In this document: piece by piece, positions 50,087 through 59,698 of the stretch
How positions within the stretch are numbered: position 1 is the first letter of the stretch
How the letters are laid out: every line of letters starts with the position of its first letter
From: JAAFHB01 sp963675995
GTDB lineage: Bacteria > Bacteroidota > Bacteroidia > Bacteroidales > Prolixibacteraceae
DNA: 64,000 bases
Assembly (NCBI GenBank): GCA_963675995.2
Contig: CAXXIY010000002.1
Span: 1,984,001 to 2,048,000 of the forward strand
Direction: 5' to 3'
Notes under the pieces: generated by a model
What the model saw: the letters and a program-made list of their open reading frames with translations, nothing else
Database searches by the model: none
What the model was told of the DNA's origin: nothing
Position numbers and translations under genes: made by a program

Positions 50087-50941
50087 ATGAATAATCTTCA
50101 ATATGGAACGACGCCTCCGATTTACATTGTTTCGGGAGGGAAGGGGCTGGCCGGAGACGCGGTAGTTCAGTCCGTTTTAATCCAATTCCCCGATAATCAG
50201 ATTCCTGTGATCATCGTTCCGGATGTTCTGAATCAATCGAACATGGATGATGTTATTTCGAAAGCAATTGAAACAGAGGGTGTTATAGTTCATACTATGG
50301 TTGATCCGGAAGCTCGAAAAATGTTGATTGAATCATGCTCAAGAAGTGGCGTGAACCACTTCGATTTGGTAGGAGATTTGTCAGATTATTTATCTAAATT
50401 ACTGAATACCAATCCTATAAGTAAGCCTGGGCTTTACCGGTTAAGCCATATTGATTATTTCAAACGTGTTGAAGCCATCGATTTTACCTTAAAAGTTGAT
50501 GATGGACAAAATCCAGAAAAGATTACTCAGGCAGATATCGTACTTACCGGCGTTTCCCGGACAGGCAAAACACCGCTAAGTGTTTACCTTGCAATGTTTG
50601 GTTGGAAGGTCGCAAATGTCCCCCTGGTTCCAGACATTGATCCTCCGAAAGAATTGTTTAAAACCGATCCGGGAAGGATATTTGGCCTAAATATCTCACC
50701 GGTTTACCTGATTGCTCAGCGTGCTAACCGGGTACGAAGCCTTCATCTGGATGAAGATTCAGACTATATCAATAAGAGAAAGGTGAGAGAAGAGCTGGAA
50801 TACGCCCGGCGGATATTCGAACGGGGTGGTTTTACAGAGATACAGATCACGAATAAACCAATTGAATCTTCTGCAAATGAAATTCTTACGATTCTAACTA
50901 GCCGTTACAATCAGGAGAAGTGGAAGAATATTGAGGAATAA
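50087..50941 (+). CDS. Bifunctional kinase/pyrophosphorylase regulating PEP-forming dikinase (PPDK/PpsA regulator)
   Basis: 284 residues of the DUF299/PSRP family: VSGGKGLAGDAVVQS at the N-terminus, and the P-loop-like ADP-binding GVSRTGKTPLSVYLA (about 156-170) followed by NVPLVP and KRKVREELEYARRIF near the C-terminus. The enzyme phosphorylates (with ADP as donor) and dephosphorylates a threonine of pyruvate phosphate dikinase or PEP synthase, switching gluconeogenesis. Which target it has here cannot be told; neither dikinase gene is in the window. Confidence 0.92.
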   Translation: MNNLQYGTTPPIYIVSGGKGLAGDAVVQSVLIQFPDNQIPVIIVPDVLNQSNMDDVISKAIETEGVIVHTMVDPEARKMLIESCSRSGVNHFDLVGDLSDYLSKLLNTNPISKPGLYRLSHIDYFKRVEAIDFTLKVDDGQNPEKITQADIVLTGVSRTGKTPLSVYLAMFGWKVANVPLVPDIDPPKELFKTDPGRIFGLNISPVYLIAQRANRVRSLHLDEDSDYINKRKVREELEYARRIFERGGFTEIQITNKPIESSANEILTILTSRYNQEKWKNIEE

Positions 50942-50990
50942 GGACCCCTAAGAGATCCTGATTATCCTCGAAACAGACTATTTTTTTTAG

Positions 50991-52292
50991 TCAATTAGCT
51001 AAAAGGTACAAGAGTCTTTTTAGCTCAATTTCGGAAATCTTAGCCGCATATTTTAGGTTAACTAATTGATAACCTGTTGTTTCGTAGCTTGCTTGAGCTG
51101 CTTTTACATCCAGGATGGTGGCCTGATTAACCTTGAATCGCTGCATCACAACATTTATCAGTTTTCCTGACAATACGAGTGAGTTTTCCTGAGAATTCAA
51201 CTGTTCCAGATTTGTACTATAGGACTGGTATGTTTTAACGGCATCGGCAGTAAGTGTATTGAGCAGGTTTTGCTGCTGTAATTTGGCGTTATCTAAATTA
51301 TATATGGCTGTTTCCTTCTGAATCTTGTATGAATTGCCATTGTAAATAGGCACTTGTAAGGCGATACCGGCATACGGTCCGTAATTCTGATTCATCAATG
51401 TCAACCCTGCAGCACTCTGGTTCCGATTATAATTTAATCCAGTATTGAGTCGCAGTGAAGGATAACGTAATGCAGAAACCTCTCTGACTACCTGCTCTGT
51501 TATTTTTACCTGTTGATCTGCAGCGAGGTATTGCGGATTTTTTTGCAGATAGGCAAGGATAGTATTCAGCTGCAGCGATTTATCAACTACAATACTATCT
51601 TCAACGGTATAGGAATAATAATTCTTCATACTCATGAGCTGGAGAAGTTCGGTTTTTGTCTGATCAACAACCAATTGTTGAGTCCTGAGGTTTTGTTTCA
51701 CCGAGTTAACATCTATCAACGCCTGCAAATAATCCGCATCATTTGCCATACCCACATTTTTTCGATCCGAGACAATGTCCAGCTTTTTCTGGGATACGTC
51801 CAGCAAGGTTTGAATAATCTTAAAATATTCAAGTTGACGTACTATGTCATAATATTTTGCCATAACGGAGGCAATACTATTTTGAATCATTAGGTTAAGC
51901 TGTAACTCACTCTGTTTTTGCAGGTGGCTAAGGCGGGCTTTGGTTGCTACGACCCTAAATCCGTTGAAAAGTAATATTCCCCCCGTAAGACTCGATACCA
52001 TGTTATTACCAGCTGTAAGGTTTTTCTCGATTTCTACACCACTGTTTAATCGTTGAAACACCTTTGTAACTGACTGGTTATCAGTTAGACTTGCACTGAC
52101 TGTAGGAAGAGCTCCTGCAACACCTGCGGTATTGTTGATTTTGTTTATTATCGCGCTATTGGCAGCAATCTGGATATCAAAGTTATTTTTAAGCGTTGTG
52201 TCAATAGCACTCTTGAGCGTTATATGAACCTGGGCTGTTGCAATCAGGGGAAAAAACAGAATCAGGAATGAATATATTCGTTTCATTTTCAT
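50991..52292 (-). CDS. TolC-family outer membrane efflux protein (OMF of RND operon)
   Basis: 433 residues: signal peptide (about 1-20; LFPLIATAQV), two OEP repeats of long helical hairpins (LKSAIDTTLKNNFDIQIA at the start, LRLNTGLNYNRN and YAGIALQVPIYNGNSY in the middle), typical trimeric channel. Third gene of a minus-strand MFP-RND-OMF operon (52298 and 55385), 5 bases after the RND stop. The C-terminus ends 49 bases from the convergent dikinase-regulator gene, with GACTA-TTTTTTT-TAGTC as a possible weak terminator (50974-50990). Confidence 0.93.
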   Translation of the reverse strand: MKMKRIYSFLILFFPLIATAQVHITLKSAIDTTLKNNFDIQIAANSAIINKINNTAGVAGALPTVSASLTDNQSVTKVFQRLNSGVEIEKNLTAGNNMVSSLTGGILLFNGFRVVATKARLSHLQKQSELQLNLMIQNSIASVMAKYYDIVRQLEYFKIIQTLLDVSQKKLDIVSDRKNVGMANDADYLQALIDVNSVKQNLRTQQLVVDQTKTELLQLMSMKNYYSYTVEDSIVVDKSLQLNTILAYLQKNPQYLAADQQVKITEQVVREVSALRYPSLRLNTGLNYNRNQSAAGLTLMNQNYGPYAGIALQVPIYNGNSYKIQKETAIYNLDNAKLQQQNLLNTLTADAVKTYQSYSTNLEQLNSQENSLVLSGKLINVVMQRFKVNQATILDVKAAQASYETTGYQLVNLKYAAKISEIELKRLLYLLAN

Positions 52293-52297
52293 CCTTA

Positions 52298-55200
52298 TTA
52301 AATAAACTGGTTATCAATTTCTTCCTGTCTTACATGTTGACCTGTTACAAATGTATAAATAGCAGGAATTACAAACAGGGTAAGGATCAGGGAGAATAAA
52401 ATACCTCCAACAATAACGATTCCCAGAGGAACACGGCTTGCGGCAGCTTCTCCAAGACTCAGGGCGATTGGTAAAGCTCCAAGAGAAGTGGCAAGACTGG
52501 TCATTAAAATGGGGCGTAACCGTTGCGAAGCAGCCTCAATGACAGCTTCAAATTTGGTTAAGCCAAGCGCCCGCTTTTTATTGGCAAACTCAACAATCAG
52601 GATACCATTTTTGGTTACAAGTCCAATAAGTGTGATCATCCCGATTTCTGAGAAAATATTAAGTGTCTGATTAAACAGCCACAGGCATAAGATGGCGCCA
52701 GCGATAGCCAGAGGAACGGTCAACATAATAATAAAGGGATCCTTAAAGCTTTCAAACTGGGCTGCGAGAACGAGATAAATCAGCAAAAGCGCAAGTATAA
52801 ATGCAAAACCGATATTGGATGAACTTTCTGCAAAATCGCGGGAAGGGCCACTTAATGAGGTCTGAAAACTTTCATCGAGCAACTTGTCGCCAATCTTTTG
52901 CATTGCTATTACTCCATCCCCAATCGTTTTACCTTCGGCCAGTGAAGCAGAGATAGTTGCTGATTTATATCTGTTGAAATGGTATAAGGATGGAGGATTG
53001 GCATTGGTTGTCATATCGAGGACTTCCGACAAGGCGATATTGTTTCCAAGGTTATTCCGGACATATAACTTGGAGATATCCGTTTGCTGCTGTCTGTCAG
53101 GTAATCCAACCTGGCTAATGACCTGATATTGACGCCCGTTCATGATAAAATAAGCCAATCTGCGTCCGCTGAAGGCACTCTGTAAAACTCCGGCAATATC
53201 GGTTACGGTAAGACCTAATTCACGGGCTTTAATCCGGTTAATGATAATGTCTACTTCCGGTTTGTTGAACTTGAGGTTAACATCCACATTCTGGAAAGTC
53301 TTATCACTTCGAGCAGCTTCAAGAAATTTGGGAATTACACTTTTTAACCGTTCAAAATCGAGATTCTGAATAACAAACTGTACGGGTAATGCCCCTTTTG
53401 AACTCATACCTACAGCAATGGTCTGCTCTTCAACAGGAAATATGCGTAGATTATTGTAACGCAGCACCTTTTTTGAAAGTTCTTTTGCAATATCACTCTG
53501 TGTTTTTTTCCTTTCAGAAGCAGGCAACAAACCGAGTCGACCGCTTCCTGCATTCATTCCTCCCGCACCCCCGAATCCGGGAATTGAAATAAATGAAAAT
53601 TTCCTTTCCGGAATCGAATCAATCAGATAGTTGGCAAATTCGGAACTGGCTTTTGTCATGTATCCATAACTTGATCCCTCCGGACCTGTGACCTGGAACC
53701 GAATATTTCCTTTGTCCTCAAGAGGAGCCAACTCACTTTGCAGATTTCGGCCAATGAAATAGGAGACAAGAAGGCAGGCAAAAACAATAACCCACGCTAA
53801 TCCTCTCATTTTGATGAAAGCCTGTAACATTCTTTTATAACCGTTTTCCATTCCTGTGAAGAATGGTTCTGTTTTGCGGTAAAGCCATCCATGCTGGGCA
53901 TTGGGCCTATTGAGGTAGACATTCAATACGGGTGTTATGGTAAGCGAAACAAACGCAGAGATCAGGACGGCAGAGGCTACCACAACGGCAAATTCACGGA
54001 AAAGACTTCCAATAAAACCTTGTAAGAATAATACTGGCAAAAAGACGATTGCCAGTGTTATAGAGGTTGAAATTACAGCAAAAAAGATTTCAATACTCCC
54101 TTCCAAAGCCGCTTTACGAATGGGCATTCCCTTTTCAAATTTCCGAAAGATATTTTCGGTGACGACAATACCATCGTCGACCACCAAACCGGTGGCAAGG
54201 ATAATCCCGAGCAATGACAGGATATTTATGGAATAGCCTGCCAGATACATCACAAAGAAGGTAGCAATCAGGGAGATAGGAATATCTATTAGTGGCCGGA
54301 TTGCGATAAGCCAGTTCCTGAAAAATGCAAAGATGACCAGAATTACAAGCAAAAACGCAAAAAGTAAGGTTTGCCTCACCTCCGACAGCGATCTGCGAAC
54401 GTTAATCGTATTATCATATAAGATAGTAAACTGGATATCGTTTTTTTGTGATTTTTTTATCTCCTCAAGACGACGGTTAAATTCATCCGATATGTTGATA
54501 TAATTTGCTCCCGGTTGTGGAGTAATCGCCAACCCAACAGCACTTACGCCATTTAATTTCCAGCTTTGTTCGTATTGTTCGGGTCCAATTTCAACTTTTG
54601 CAACATCATTCATTCTCACAATACCGTCATCATCTTCGCGAATAATCAGATCTCTGAAATCTTTCTCAGTGGTTAATCGGCCTAAGGCTCTGATGGTTAA
54701 TTCCGTTTTGTTACCGTAGATCTTGCCTGAGGGAACTTCAATGTTCTCCTTATTCAGTACTGATGTTATATCATTGAAGGAAACATTAAAGGCATTCAAC
54801 TTATCCGGATCGATCCATAACCGCATGGCTGGCCGTTTCTGACCGATAATATTTACTCCGCTAACTTCAGGAATGGTCTGAAATTTATTCTGCAAGACAT
54901 TTTCAGCAAAGTCACTCAATTCTAACAATCCTTTACTCTGGCTCTGTACAGCCATCAAAATAATGAAATCGCTGTTTGCATCAGCTTTAGTGACCACAGG
55001 GGGTGCATCAACATCCTGTGGCAGGTTACGAACAGCCTGGCTTACCTTGTCGCGAACATCATTGGCAGCAGCTTCAAGGTTGGCACTAAGGTTGAATTCT
55101 ACTGTAATATTGCTACTTCCAACAGTACTCGAGGAAGTTATCGTTCTGATTCCGGGAATACCATTAATGGATTTCTCAAGGGGTTCAGTAATCTGGCTTT

Positions 55201-55378
55201 CTATAATATCCGAATTGGCGCCGGCATAGGCAGTACTTACTGTAATTACCGGTGGATCAATTGCAGGATAATCCCTGATACCAAGGAAGTTAAATCCAAT
55301 TATCCCGAACAATATGAGTGCCAAACTCATTACTGTAGCAAGTACTGGCCGTCTAAGCGATAGTTCTGAAATGTTCAT
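52298..55378 (-). CDS. RND-family efflux transporter permease (AcrB/HAE1 type)
   Basis: 1026 residues, the size and layout of AcrB: 12 membrane spans and two large periplasmic loops. Proton-relay Asp-Asp pair in GLVVDDGIVVTENIF (about 405-420, TM4), RND signatures PLEKSINGIPGIRTI, RDKVSQAVRNLP, IILATGLVVDD, SQRLRPILMTSLATSLG (TM11) and a signal-like start FPLRRPVLATVMS-type (ISELSLRRPVLATVMSLALI). Probably exports hydrophobic compounds, bile salts or antibiotics with the adaptor and OMF of the same operon. Six bases separate it from the adaptor gene. Confidence 0.95.
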   Translation of the reverse strand: MNISELSLRRPVLATVMSLALILFGIIGFNFLGIRDYPAIDPPVITVSTAYAGANSDIIESQITEPLEKSINGIPGIRTITSSSTVGSSNITVEFNLSANLEAAANDVRDKVSQAVRNLPQDVDAPPVVTKADANSDFIILMAVQSQSKGLLELSDFAENVLQNKFQTIPEVSGVNIIGQKRPAMRLWIDPDKLNAFNVSFNDITSVLNKENIEVPSGKIYGNKTELTIRALGRLTTEKDFRDLIIREDDDGIVRMNDVAKVEIGPEQYEQSWKLNGVSAVGLAITPQPGANYINISDEFNRRLEEIKKSQKNDIQFTILYDNTINVRRSLSEVRQTLLFAFLLVILVIFAFFRNWLIAIRPLIDIPISLIATFFVMYLAGYSINILSLLGIILATGLVVDDGIVVTENIFRKFEKGMPIRKAALEGSIEIFFAVISTSITLAIVFLPVLFLQGFIGSLFREFAVVVASAVLISAFVSLTITPVLNVYLNRPNAQHGWLYRKTEPFFTGMENGYKRMLQAFIKMRGLAWVIVFACLLVSYFIGRNLQSELAPLEDKGNIRFQVTGPEGSSYGYMTKASSEFANYLIDSIPERKFSFISIPGFGGAGGMNAGSGRLGLLPASERKKTQSDIAKELSKKVLRYNNLRIFPVEEQTIAVGMSSKGALPVQFVIQNLDFERLKSVIPKFLEAARSDKTFQNVDVNLKFNKPEVDIIINRIKARELGLTVTDIAGVLQSAFSGRRLAYFIMNGRQYQVISQVGLPDRQQQTDISKLYVRNNLGNNIALSEVLDMTTNANPPSLYHFNRYKSATISASLAEGKTIGDGVIAMQKIGDKLLDESFQTSLSGPSRDFAESSSNIGFAFILALLLIYLVLAAQFESFKDPFIIMLTVPLAIAGAILCLWLFNQTLNIFSEIGMITLIGLVTKNGILIVEFANKKRALGLTKFEAVIEAASQRLRPILMTSLATSLGALPIALSLGEAAASRVPLGIVIVGGILFSLILTLFVIPAIYTFVTGQHVRQEEIDNQFI

Positions 55379-55384
55379 GCGTGA

Positions 55385-56425
55385 TTAATTAAGCTCTTTG
55401 AGGGTCTTTACCTTTTTCACTTTAACAGCAGCATCGGGACGAACATAAAGCATTCCGCTAATAACAATACTGTCGCCTGGTTCTACTCCCTTGTTGATCT
55501 CAACCATATTGGCATTTCTTTGACCAGTTTCCACAGTTTTGAAGAGCGCCTTACTTTTTTTAATCATAACCACCTGGCTTGTGAAAGCATCGGGAATAAT
55601 GGCATTTGTGGGAACTAAAATTGTTTTCCGGTATTGATCCAGCAGAATTTTCACAAATGCCCCGGGAAGGATACTTCCTTCGTTAAGAAATGCCCTAACC
55701 TTGATATTTCGGGTTACTGCATTGATCTGTGGCTCAACTGCAGCAATTGTTGCAGTAAGGCTTTCATCTGAGAGGTTGGAATGAACCCTTACTTTATTTC
55801 CTTTTTGAACAAGCATGGCATAAGTTTCGGGGACTGTAAAATCAATTTTAACTTTGTCAGTTTGACGCAAGGTGCCAATCAGCGTCGCCGGAGTAACATA
55901 AGCACCAGGACTAACCTGCCTTAGTCCAAGCTGCCCGGAAAAAGGTGCCCTGATAACCGTTTTATCCAGTTGTGCATCTATATATTTGATATTTGCCTGT
56001 AATGTATTCACCTGACTGATTGCAGCATCATAATCTGCCTGATTCACCCCATTGACCTTAAGCAGATCACTGAGCCTTTTTTCAGTTTTGACTGCCAGAT
56101 CGAGCTGAGTCTTTAATTGTTCTCTTTGTGCCTGTAAATCAGCGTCATTAATTTTAGCCAGTACTGTTCCGGCAGATACTGATCCCCCATCCGGAATATT
56201 TAGAAGCGTAAGACGTCCACTTACTTCAGGGTGAAGTTCTACCATTTCATTGGATAGAACAGTTCCATTAACCTCTATATTACTCGAGAAATCTTCATAA
56301 CTGGCAATCAATACTTCAACTAATACCGAAGTCTTTCCTTTCGTTGTTTGCTCATTGTTTTTTGTTTTACACGAAAAGAGTAAAGACACAACGATAAAAG
56401 CAACTGCTAATTTCATACAATTCAT
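55385..56425 (-). CDS. RND periplasmic adaptor lipoprotein (HlyD/AcrA type)
   Basis: 346 residues: lipoprotein signal with lipobox LLFSC (Cys about 19; an alternative Met at 56416 is equally possible), then biotinyl-lipoyl-like half (VSGRLTLLNIPDGGSVSAGTVLAKI about 68-95), helical hairpin (about 95-140), second lipoyl half (IRAPFSGQLGLRQVSPGAYV), beta-barrel and MP domains (LPGAFVKILLD). First gene of the three-gene efflux operon; bridges the inner membrane pump to the TolC-like channel. Confidence 0.94.
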   Translation of the reverse strand: MNCMKLAVAFIVVSLLFSCKTKNNEQTTKGKTSVLVEVLIASYEDFSSNIEVNGTVLSNEMVELHPEVSGRLTLLNIPDGGSVSAGTVLAKINDADLQAQREQLKTQLDLAVKTEKRLSDLLKVNGVNQADYDAAISQVNTLQANIKYIDAQLDKTVIRAPFSGQLGLRQVSPGAYVTPATLIGTLRQTDKVKIDFTVPETYAMLVQKGNKVRVHSNLSDESLTATIAAVEPQINAVTRNIKVRAFLNEGSILPGAFVKILLDQYRKTILVPTNAIIPDAFTSQVVMIKKSKALFKTVETGQRNANMVEINKGVEPGDSIVISGMLYVRPDAAVKVKKVKTLKELN

Positions 56426-56688
56426 ATTCCGGTGATATTTACTAATCTAAGTTTGTTTTTGATTGTTGCTGATTATCCCTGAAAAGATGGCTTTCCTCAA
56501 ACCAAAACAGGATGTAATGGCTTAATATTTTGATCACTTTCAGTTATCTATTGTTCTGGCAAATGTAACTTAAAATTCAAAATGGTTAACAATAATTATA
56601 CCCAACTGTAAATTTGTATAAAGATATAGACTACCTAATCAAGGAATGGTTTAACACAGATTTTTTTTTAATTAAAATTTTGAGAATA

Positions 56689-56719
56689 AAAAAGCTCCAA
56701 ACTATTGCGTGGAGCTTTT
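56689..56719 (-). terminator. Intrinsic terminator of tRNA-Thr
   Basis: AAAAGCTCCA (56690-56699) pairs with TGGAGCTTTT (56710-56719); on the minus strand it is followed by a T-rich tract. It lies 31 bases past the tRNA 3' end. Confidence 0.85.
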
Positions 56720-56749
56720 CATTGATGCTTATTCAGCTTTTTTTCTCAG

Positions 56750-56822
56750 AGCCACTCAAGGGACTCGAACCCTCGACCTGCTCATTACGAATGAGCTGCT
56801 CTACCAACTGAGCTAAAGTGGC
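56750..56822 (-). tRNA. tRNA-Thr (anticodon CGT)
   Basis: The minus strand folds as a full cloverleaf: acceptor arms GCCACTT (56816-56822) and GAGTGGC (56751-56757, last pair T-G), D arm GCTCAGTTGGTAGAGC, anticodon stem GCTCA/TGAGC with loop TTCGTAA, anticodon CGT at 56787-56789 (reads ACG) and T arm with GGTTCGAGTCC. Discriminator base is T at 56750; 3' CCA is not encoded. A TACATTTG -7 element lies at 56835-56842 on the minus strand. Confidence 0.96.
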
Positions 56823-56834
56823 TTTATTGGACGG

Positions 56835-56842
56835 CAAATGTA
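56835..56842 (-). promoter_or_regulatory. -7 element of the tRNA gene
   Basis: Minus-strand TACATTTG matches TAnnTTTG, ending 13 bases upstream of the tRNA 5' end. No clear -33 TTTG. Confidence 0.5.
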
Positions 56843-56879
56843 GTAAAATTGAGTTTCAGATTAACCGTCCATATTAAAT

Positions 56880-57914
56880 TTATTCATTTGTCCAGTCAAG
56901 AATTATTTTTCCGCAGTTCCCCGCTTCCATAATATCAAATGCTTCCTGAAACTGAGTATAGTGAAAGCGGTGGGTAATTACGGGTGAAATATTAAGTCCT
57001 GAAAGAAGCATCTTCTCCATCTTATACCAGGTTTCATACATCTCGCGGCCATAGATGCCTTTAAGCGTTAGACCTTTAAAGATCACTTTGTCCCATTCAA
57101 TCTGTGTTGTATCGGGTAAGATCCCCAGTAATGAGATTTTACCACCGTTATACATGTGTTTAATCATTGCATCGAAAGCGATCGGTGAACCCGAAACCTC
57201 AAGTCCGATATCGAATCCTGCTACCATTCCCACCTGTTTCATTGCAGAAGCGATATCATCCTTCATAGGGTCAACAACGAGGGTAGCCCCCATCTTTCTC
57301 GCAAGATCGCGGCGGTAAGGGCTTACCTCTGATCCCACAACATTTCGTGCACCAACAAATCTGCAGACAGCGATGGCCATACAGCCGATCGGGCCCCCTG
57401 CCCCCGTTACCAAAACGTCCTCACCAATCAGGGGAAAGGAGAGGGCAGTATGGGTGGCATTTCCCAACGGATCCATGATTGAAACAATCTCGTCGGAAAT
57501 CCTTTCATCTATATATAGTACGTTCTCGGCAGGGACACACACATATTCAGCAAACCCACCATCGCGATTTACGCCGATTCCTACCGTATGATCACAAATA
57601 TGACGTCGGCCACGCCGGCAATTACGGCAAAACCCGCATGCAATATGACCTTCTACAGTTACGCGCTCCCCGATACTGATTTTTGTTACCTCGTCACCGA
57701 TCTCCACAACGGTCCCGACATATTCGTGTCCAATGGTCATTGGAGTTTTAATTGTTTTCTGAGCCCAGGCATCCCATTTATATATATGGAGGTCTGTTCC
57801 ACAGATTGCCGATTTTGAGATTTTTATTAATACCTCATTTACACCTGGTTGCGGAATTGGTATCTCTTCAAGCCAAAGTCCTTTTTTGGGTTCCGATTTT
57901 CTGATCGCCTTCAT
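56880..57914 (-). CDS. tdh: L-threonine 3-dehydrogenase
   Basis: 344 residues, zinc-dependent medium-chain dehydrogenase: catalytic zinc Cys38 in AICGTDLHIYKWDAWAQ, GHEYVG (about 65), structural zinc cluster CGFCRNCRRGRRHIC (about 93-107) and the Rossmann motif VLVTGAGGPIGCMA (about 169-182). The sequence around CGTDLHIYKWD is typical of Tdh, which oxidises L-threonine to 2-amino-3-oxobutyrate, feeding glycine and acetyl-CoA. The kbl partner is not adjacent. Confidence 0.92.
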   Translation of the reverse strand: MKAIRKSEPKKGLWLEEIPIPQPGVNEVLIKISKSAICGTDLHIYKWDAWAQKTIKTPMTIGHEYVGTVVEIGDEVTKISIGERVTVEGHIACGFCRNCRRGRRHICDHTVGIGVNRDGGFAEYVCVPAENVLYIDERISDEIVSIMDPLGNATHTALSFPLIGEDVLVTGAGGPIGCMAIAVCRFVGARNVVGSEVSPYRRDLARKMGATLVVDPMKDDIASAMKQVGMVAGFDIGLEVSGSPIAFDAMIKHMYNGGKISLLGILPDTTQIEWDKVIFKGLTLKGIYGREMYETWYKMEKMLLSGLNISPVITHRFHYTQFQEAFDIMEAGNCGKIILDWTNE

Positions 57915-58370
57915 CTCTCAAGAATTAATTTTACAGAATGCAAAGTAAGAAAAATTGTGCCTTACTATTCCTAATTAAAATCAGCGTAACAATATGTTTA
58001 TTTATAAATACCATGCGGCCCCGGATTGCCTAAATCACAATTGGTAGAGGAAGTTTCCTTAATATTTTGAATATTAGTGATTTAGTGTCTGATGTCCAAC
58101 AGTTTTTAAGCCATTTTCATCTTTACCCAAAAGCCCATTTAAAAATATGCTGTATAACATGTTTTTAATTTTAAGCCTTCAATCTTTTAGAGATCAAGAG
58201 AATAAAAATATGCCAACAGCAAGTTTATTAACTATTTCTTAATGTAAACTAACATCAATTAACATTTTTTAATAAAAATGTCTAATTTAGCCGTCGCTTA
58301 CATGGGAAATAAGTGAAGTATATCGGACTTTTACTAAGACTATAATTTTTTCTAACTGAACAATCAAAAC
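57915..58370. other. Long AT-rich spacer upstream of a terminator, possible small RNA region
   Basis: Most of this spacer has no ORF. The segment from about 58285, after the promoter-like TAATTTAG at 58281-58288, to the terminator at 58371-58400 would give a transcript of roughly 105 bases with nothing coding. The rest is AT-rich with no repeat seen. Confidence 0.35.
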
Positions 58371-58400
58371 AGCCGGCCAGTTGAGGTCGGCTATTTTTTT
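58371..58400 (+). terminator. Intrinsic terminator between tdh and rpsF
   Basis: AGCCGGCC (58371-58378) pairs with GGTCGGCT (58385-58392), one G-T wobble, loop AGTTGA, followed by ATTTTTTT. On the plus strand no gene precedes it, so it ends an unseen transcript or insulates the ribosomal operon. Confidence 0.78.
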
Positions 58401-58411
58401 GTTAAAAGTTA

Positions 58412-58442
58412 TTTGTTATCAGATAAAATGTTACTACTTTTG
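58412..58442 (+). promoter_or_regulatory. Consensus promoter of the rpsF-rpsR-rplI operon
   Basis: TTTG (58412-58415), 19 bases, TACTTTTG (58435-58442): a perfect match to the Bacteroidota TTTG-N19-TAnnTTTG promoter, 50 bases before the rpsF ATG. Confidence 0.82.
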
Positions 58443-58492
58443 CGCCACTCATTTATAAATGATAATTGTTTAATGTAAAAACTTAAAAAAGT

Positions 58493-58846
58493 ATGTTGAA
58501 CCAGTACGAAACCGTTTTCATTGCTACTCCCGTTTTATCTGAAGCTCAGATAAAGGAAGCGGTAGGAAAGTTCAAGGATCTGATCGTTGCAAGTGGTAGC
58601 GAACTTATCCATGAAGAACATTGGGGTCTTAAGAAATTAGCCTACCCCATACAAAAGAAATCGACCGGATTTTATCATCTGTTCGAATTCAAGGCTGATC
58701 CGGCTTTCATAGGTAAACTTGAAACCGAGTACCGTCGTGACGAACGTATTATCCGCTTCATTACCTTGAAACTGGATAAATACGCCGCTGAGTACAGTGA
58801 GAAGAGACAGAAGAAGGTAAATGCAAAAACTCAAAAGGAGAACTAA
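58493..58846 (+). CDS. rpsF: 30S ribosomal protein S6
   Basis: 117 residues with the S6 fold: YETVFIATPVLSEAQI, GLKKLAYPIQKKSTGFYHLFEF, YRRDERIIRFITLKL. The basic C-terminus (about 100-117) is short and lysine-rich. First of the rpsF-rpsR-rplI operon; the leader (about 46 bases) carries only a TCATTTATAAATGA palindrome, no recognisable S6/S18 binding motif. Confidence 0.96.
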   Translation: MLNQYETVFIATPVLSEAQIKEAVGKFKDLIVASGSELIHEEHWGLKKLAYPIQKKSTGFYHLFEFKADPAFIGKLETEYRRDERIIRFITLKLDKYAAEYSEKRQKKVNAKTQKEN

Positions 58847-58849
58847 GTC

Positions 58850-59119
58850 ATGACCACGAATTCAAGCGAAATCAGGTACCTCACACCACCATCCGTTGAG
58901 GTAAAAAAGAAAAAGTATTGCCGTTTTAAAAAATCGGGCATCCGCTATGTTGATTACAAGGATCCTGAATTTTTAAAGAAATTCTTAAATGAACAGGGTA
59001 AAATCCTGCCACGCCGACTTACCGGTACTTCTCTGAAGTATCAGCGTAAAGTATCACAGGCTGTAAAACGCGCCAGGATGATTGCGTTGCTGCCTTATGT
59101 AACAGATTTGATGAAATAA
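58850..59119 (+). CDS. rpsR: 30S ribosomal protein S18
   Basis: 89 residues; forms a heterodimer with S6 on the platform of the small subunit. Typical motifs: KKKYCRFKKSGIRYVDYKD, GKILPRRLTGTSLKYQRKVSQAVKRARMIALLPYV. Starts 3 bases after rpsF stop, so translation is coupled. Confidence 0.97.
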   Translation: MTTNSSEIRYLTPPSVEVKKKKYCRFKKSGIRYVDYKDPEFLKKFLNEQGKILPRRLTGTSLKYQRKVSQAVKRARMIALLPYVTDLMK

Positions 59120-59137
59120 TAATTAGGAGATACAAAA

Positions 59138-59584
59138 ATGAATATCATTCTTCTTCAAGATGTAGCAAATCTGGGTAGCAAAGACGACAGTGTAGTTGTT
59201 AAAGACGGGTATGGACGTAATTACCTGATCCCCCAGAAATTGGCAATTTTGGCCACACCCTCTGCAAAGAAAGTGCTTGCCGAAAATCAAAAACAGCGCG
59301 CCCATAAAGAGACCAAACTAAAAGATGAAGCTCTTAAGATGGCTGAAAAACTGAGCACTATCAGTGTTACGATTGGTGCAAAAACCAGTTCCACGGGTAA
59401 AATCTTCGGTTCGGTTAATAACATCCAGGTTGCTGAAGCCCTAAGAGAAAAAGGTTTCGAAGTTGATCGTAAACAAATCCTGATTAAGGAAGATTCGATC
59501 AAAGAGATTGGTAAACACTCTGCTAAGGTGAAATTACACCGCGATGTAGTTGTTGATTTCGAATTCGAAGTTATCGCAGAATAA
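59138..59584 (+). CDS. rplI: 50S ribosomal protein L9
   Basis: 148 residues: N-terminal L9 domain (about 1-48; MNIILLQDVANLGSKDDSVVVKDGYGRNYLIPQKLA), connecting helix and C-terminal rRNA-binding domain. L9 stabilises the L1 region and restrains frameshifting. Last gene of the operon, 18 bases after rpsR, followed by a terminator. Confidence 0.97.
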   Translation: MNIILLQDVANLGSKDDSVVVKDGYGRNYLIPQKLAILATPSAKKVLAENQKQRAHKETKLKDEALKMAEKLSTISVTIGAKTSSTGKIFGSVNNIQVAEALREKGFEVDRKQILIKEDSIKEIGKHSAKVKLHRDVVVDFEFEVIAE

Positions 59585-59634
59585 AACGGAAATATTTTAG
59601 AAATCGTTTTCCGACAAAAATTTTCAAACAGACT

Positions 59635-59667
59635 AAAAGCTGTCTCTTTCGGGAGGCAGCTTTTTTT
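59635..59667 (+). terminator. Intrinsic terminator of the rplI operon
   Basis: AAAAGCTGTCTC (59635-59646) pairs with GAGGCAGCTTTT (59653-59664) with one G-T wobble, followed by a T-run. Confidence 0.85.
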
Positions 59668-59698
59668 AATTTCAATAGCTTGCAAAAGAGTTTTAATT

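Noticed and set aside
56614..56811. Plus-strand 65-residue ORF with EPLKGLEPSTCSL-like end
   Set aside because: It runs antisense through the tRNA-Thr gene; the familiar 'GLEPSTC' peptide is the classic artefact of translating the reverse of a tRNA.
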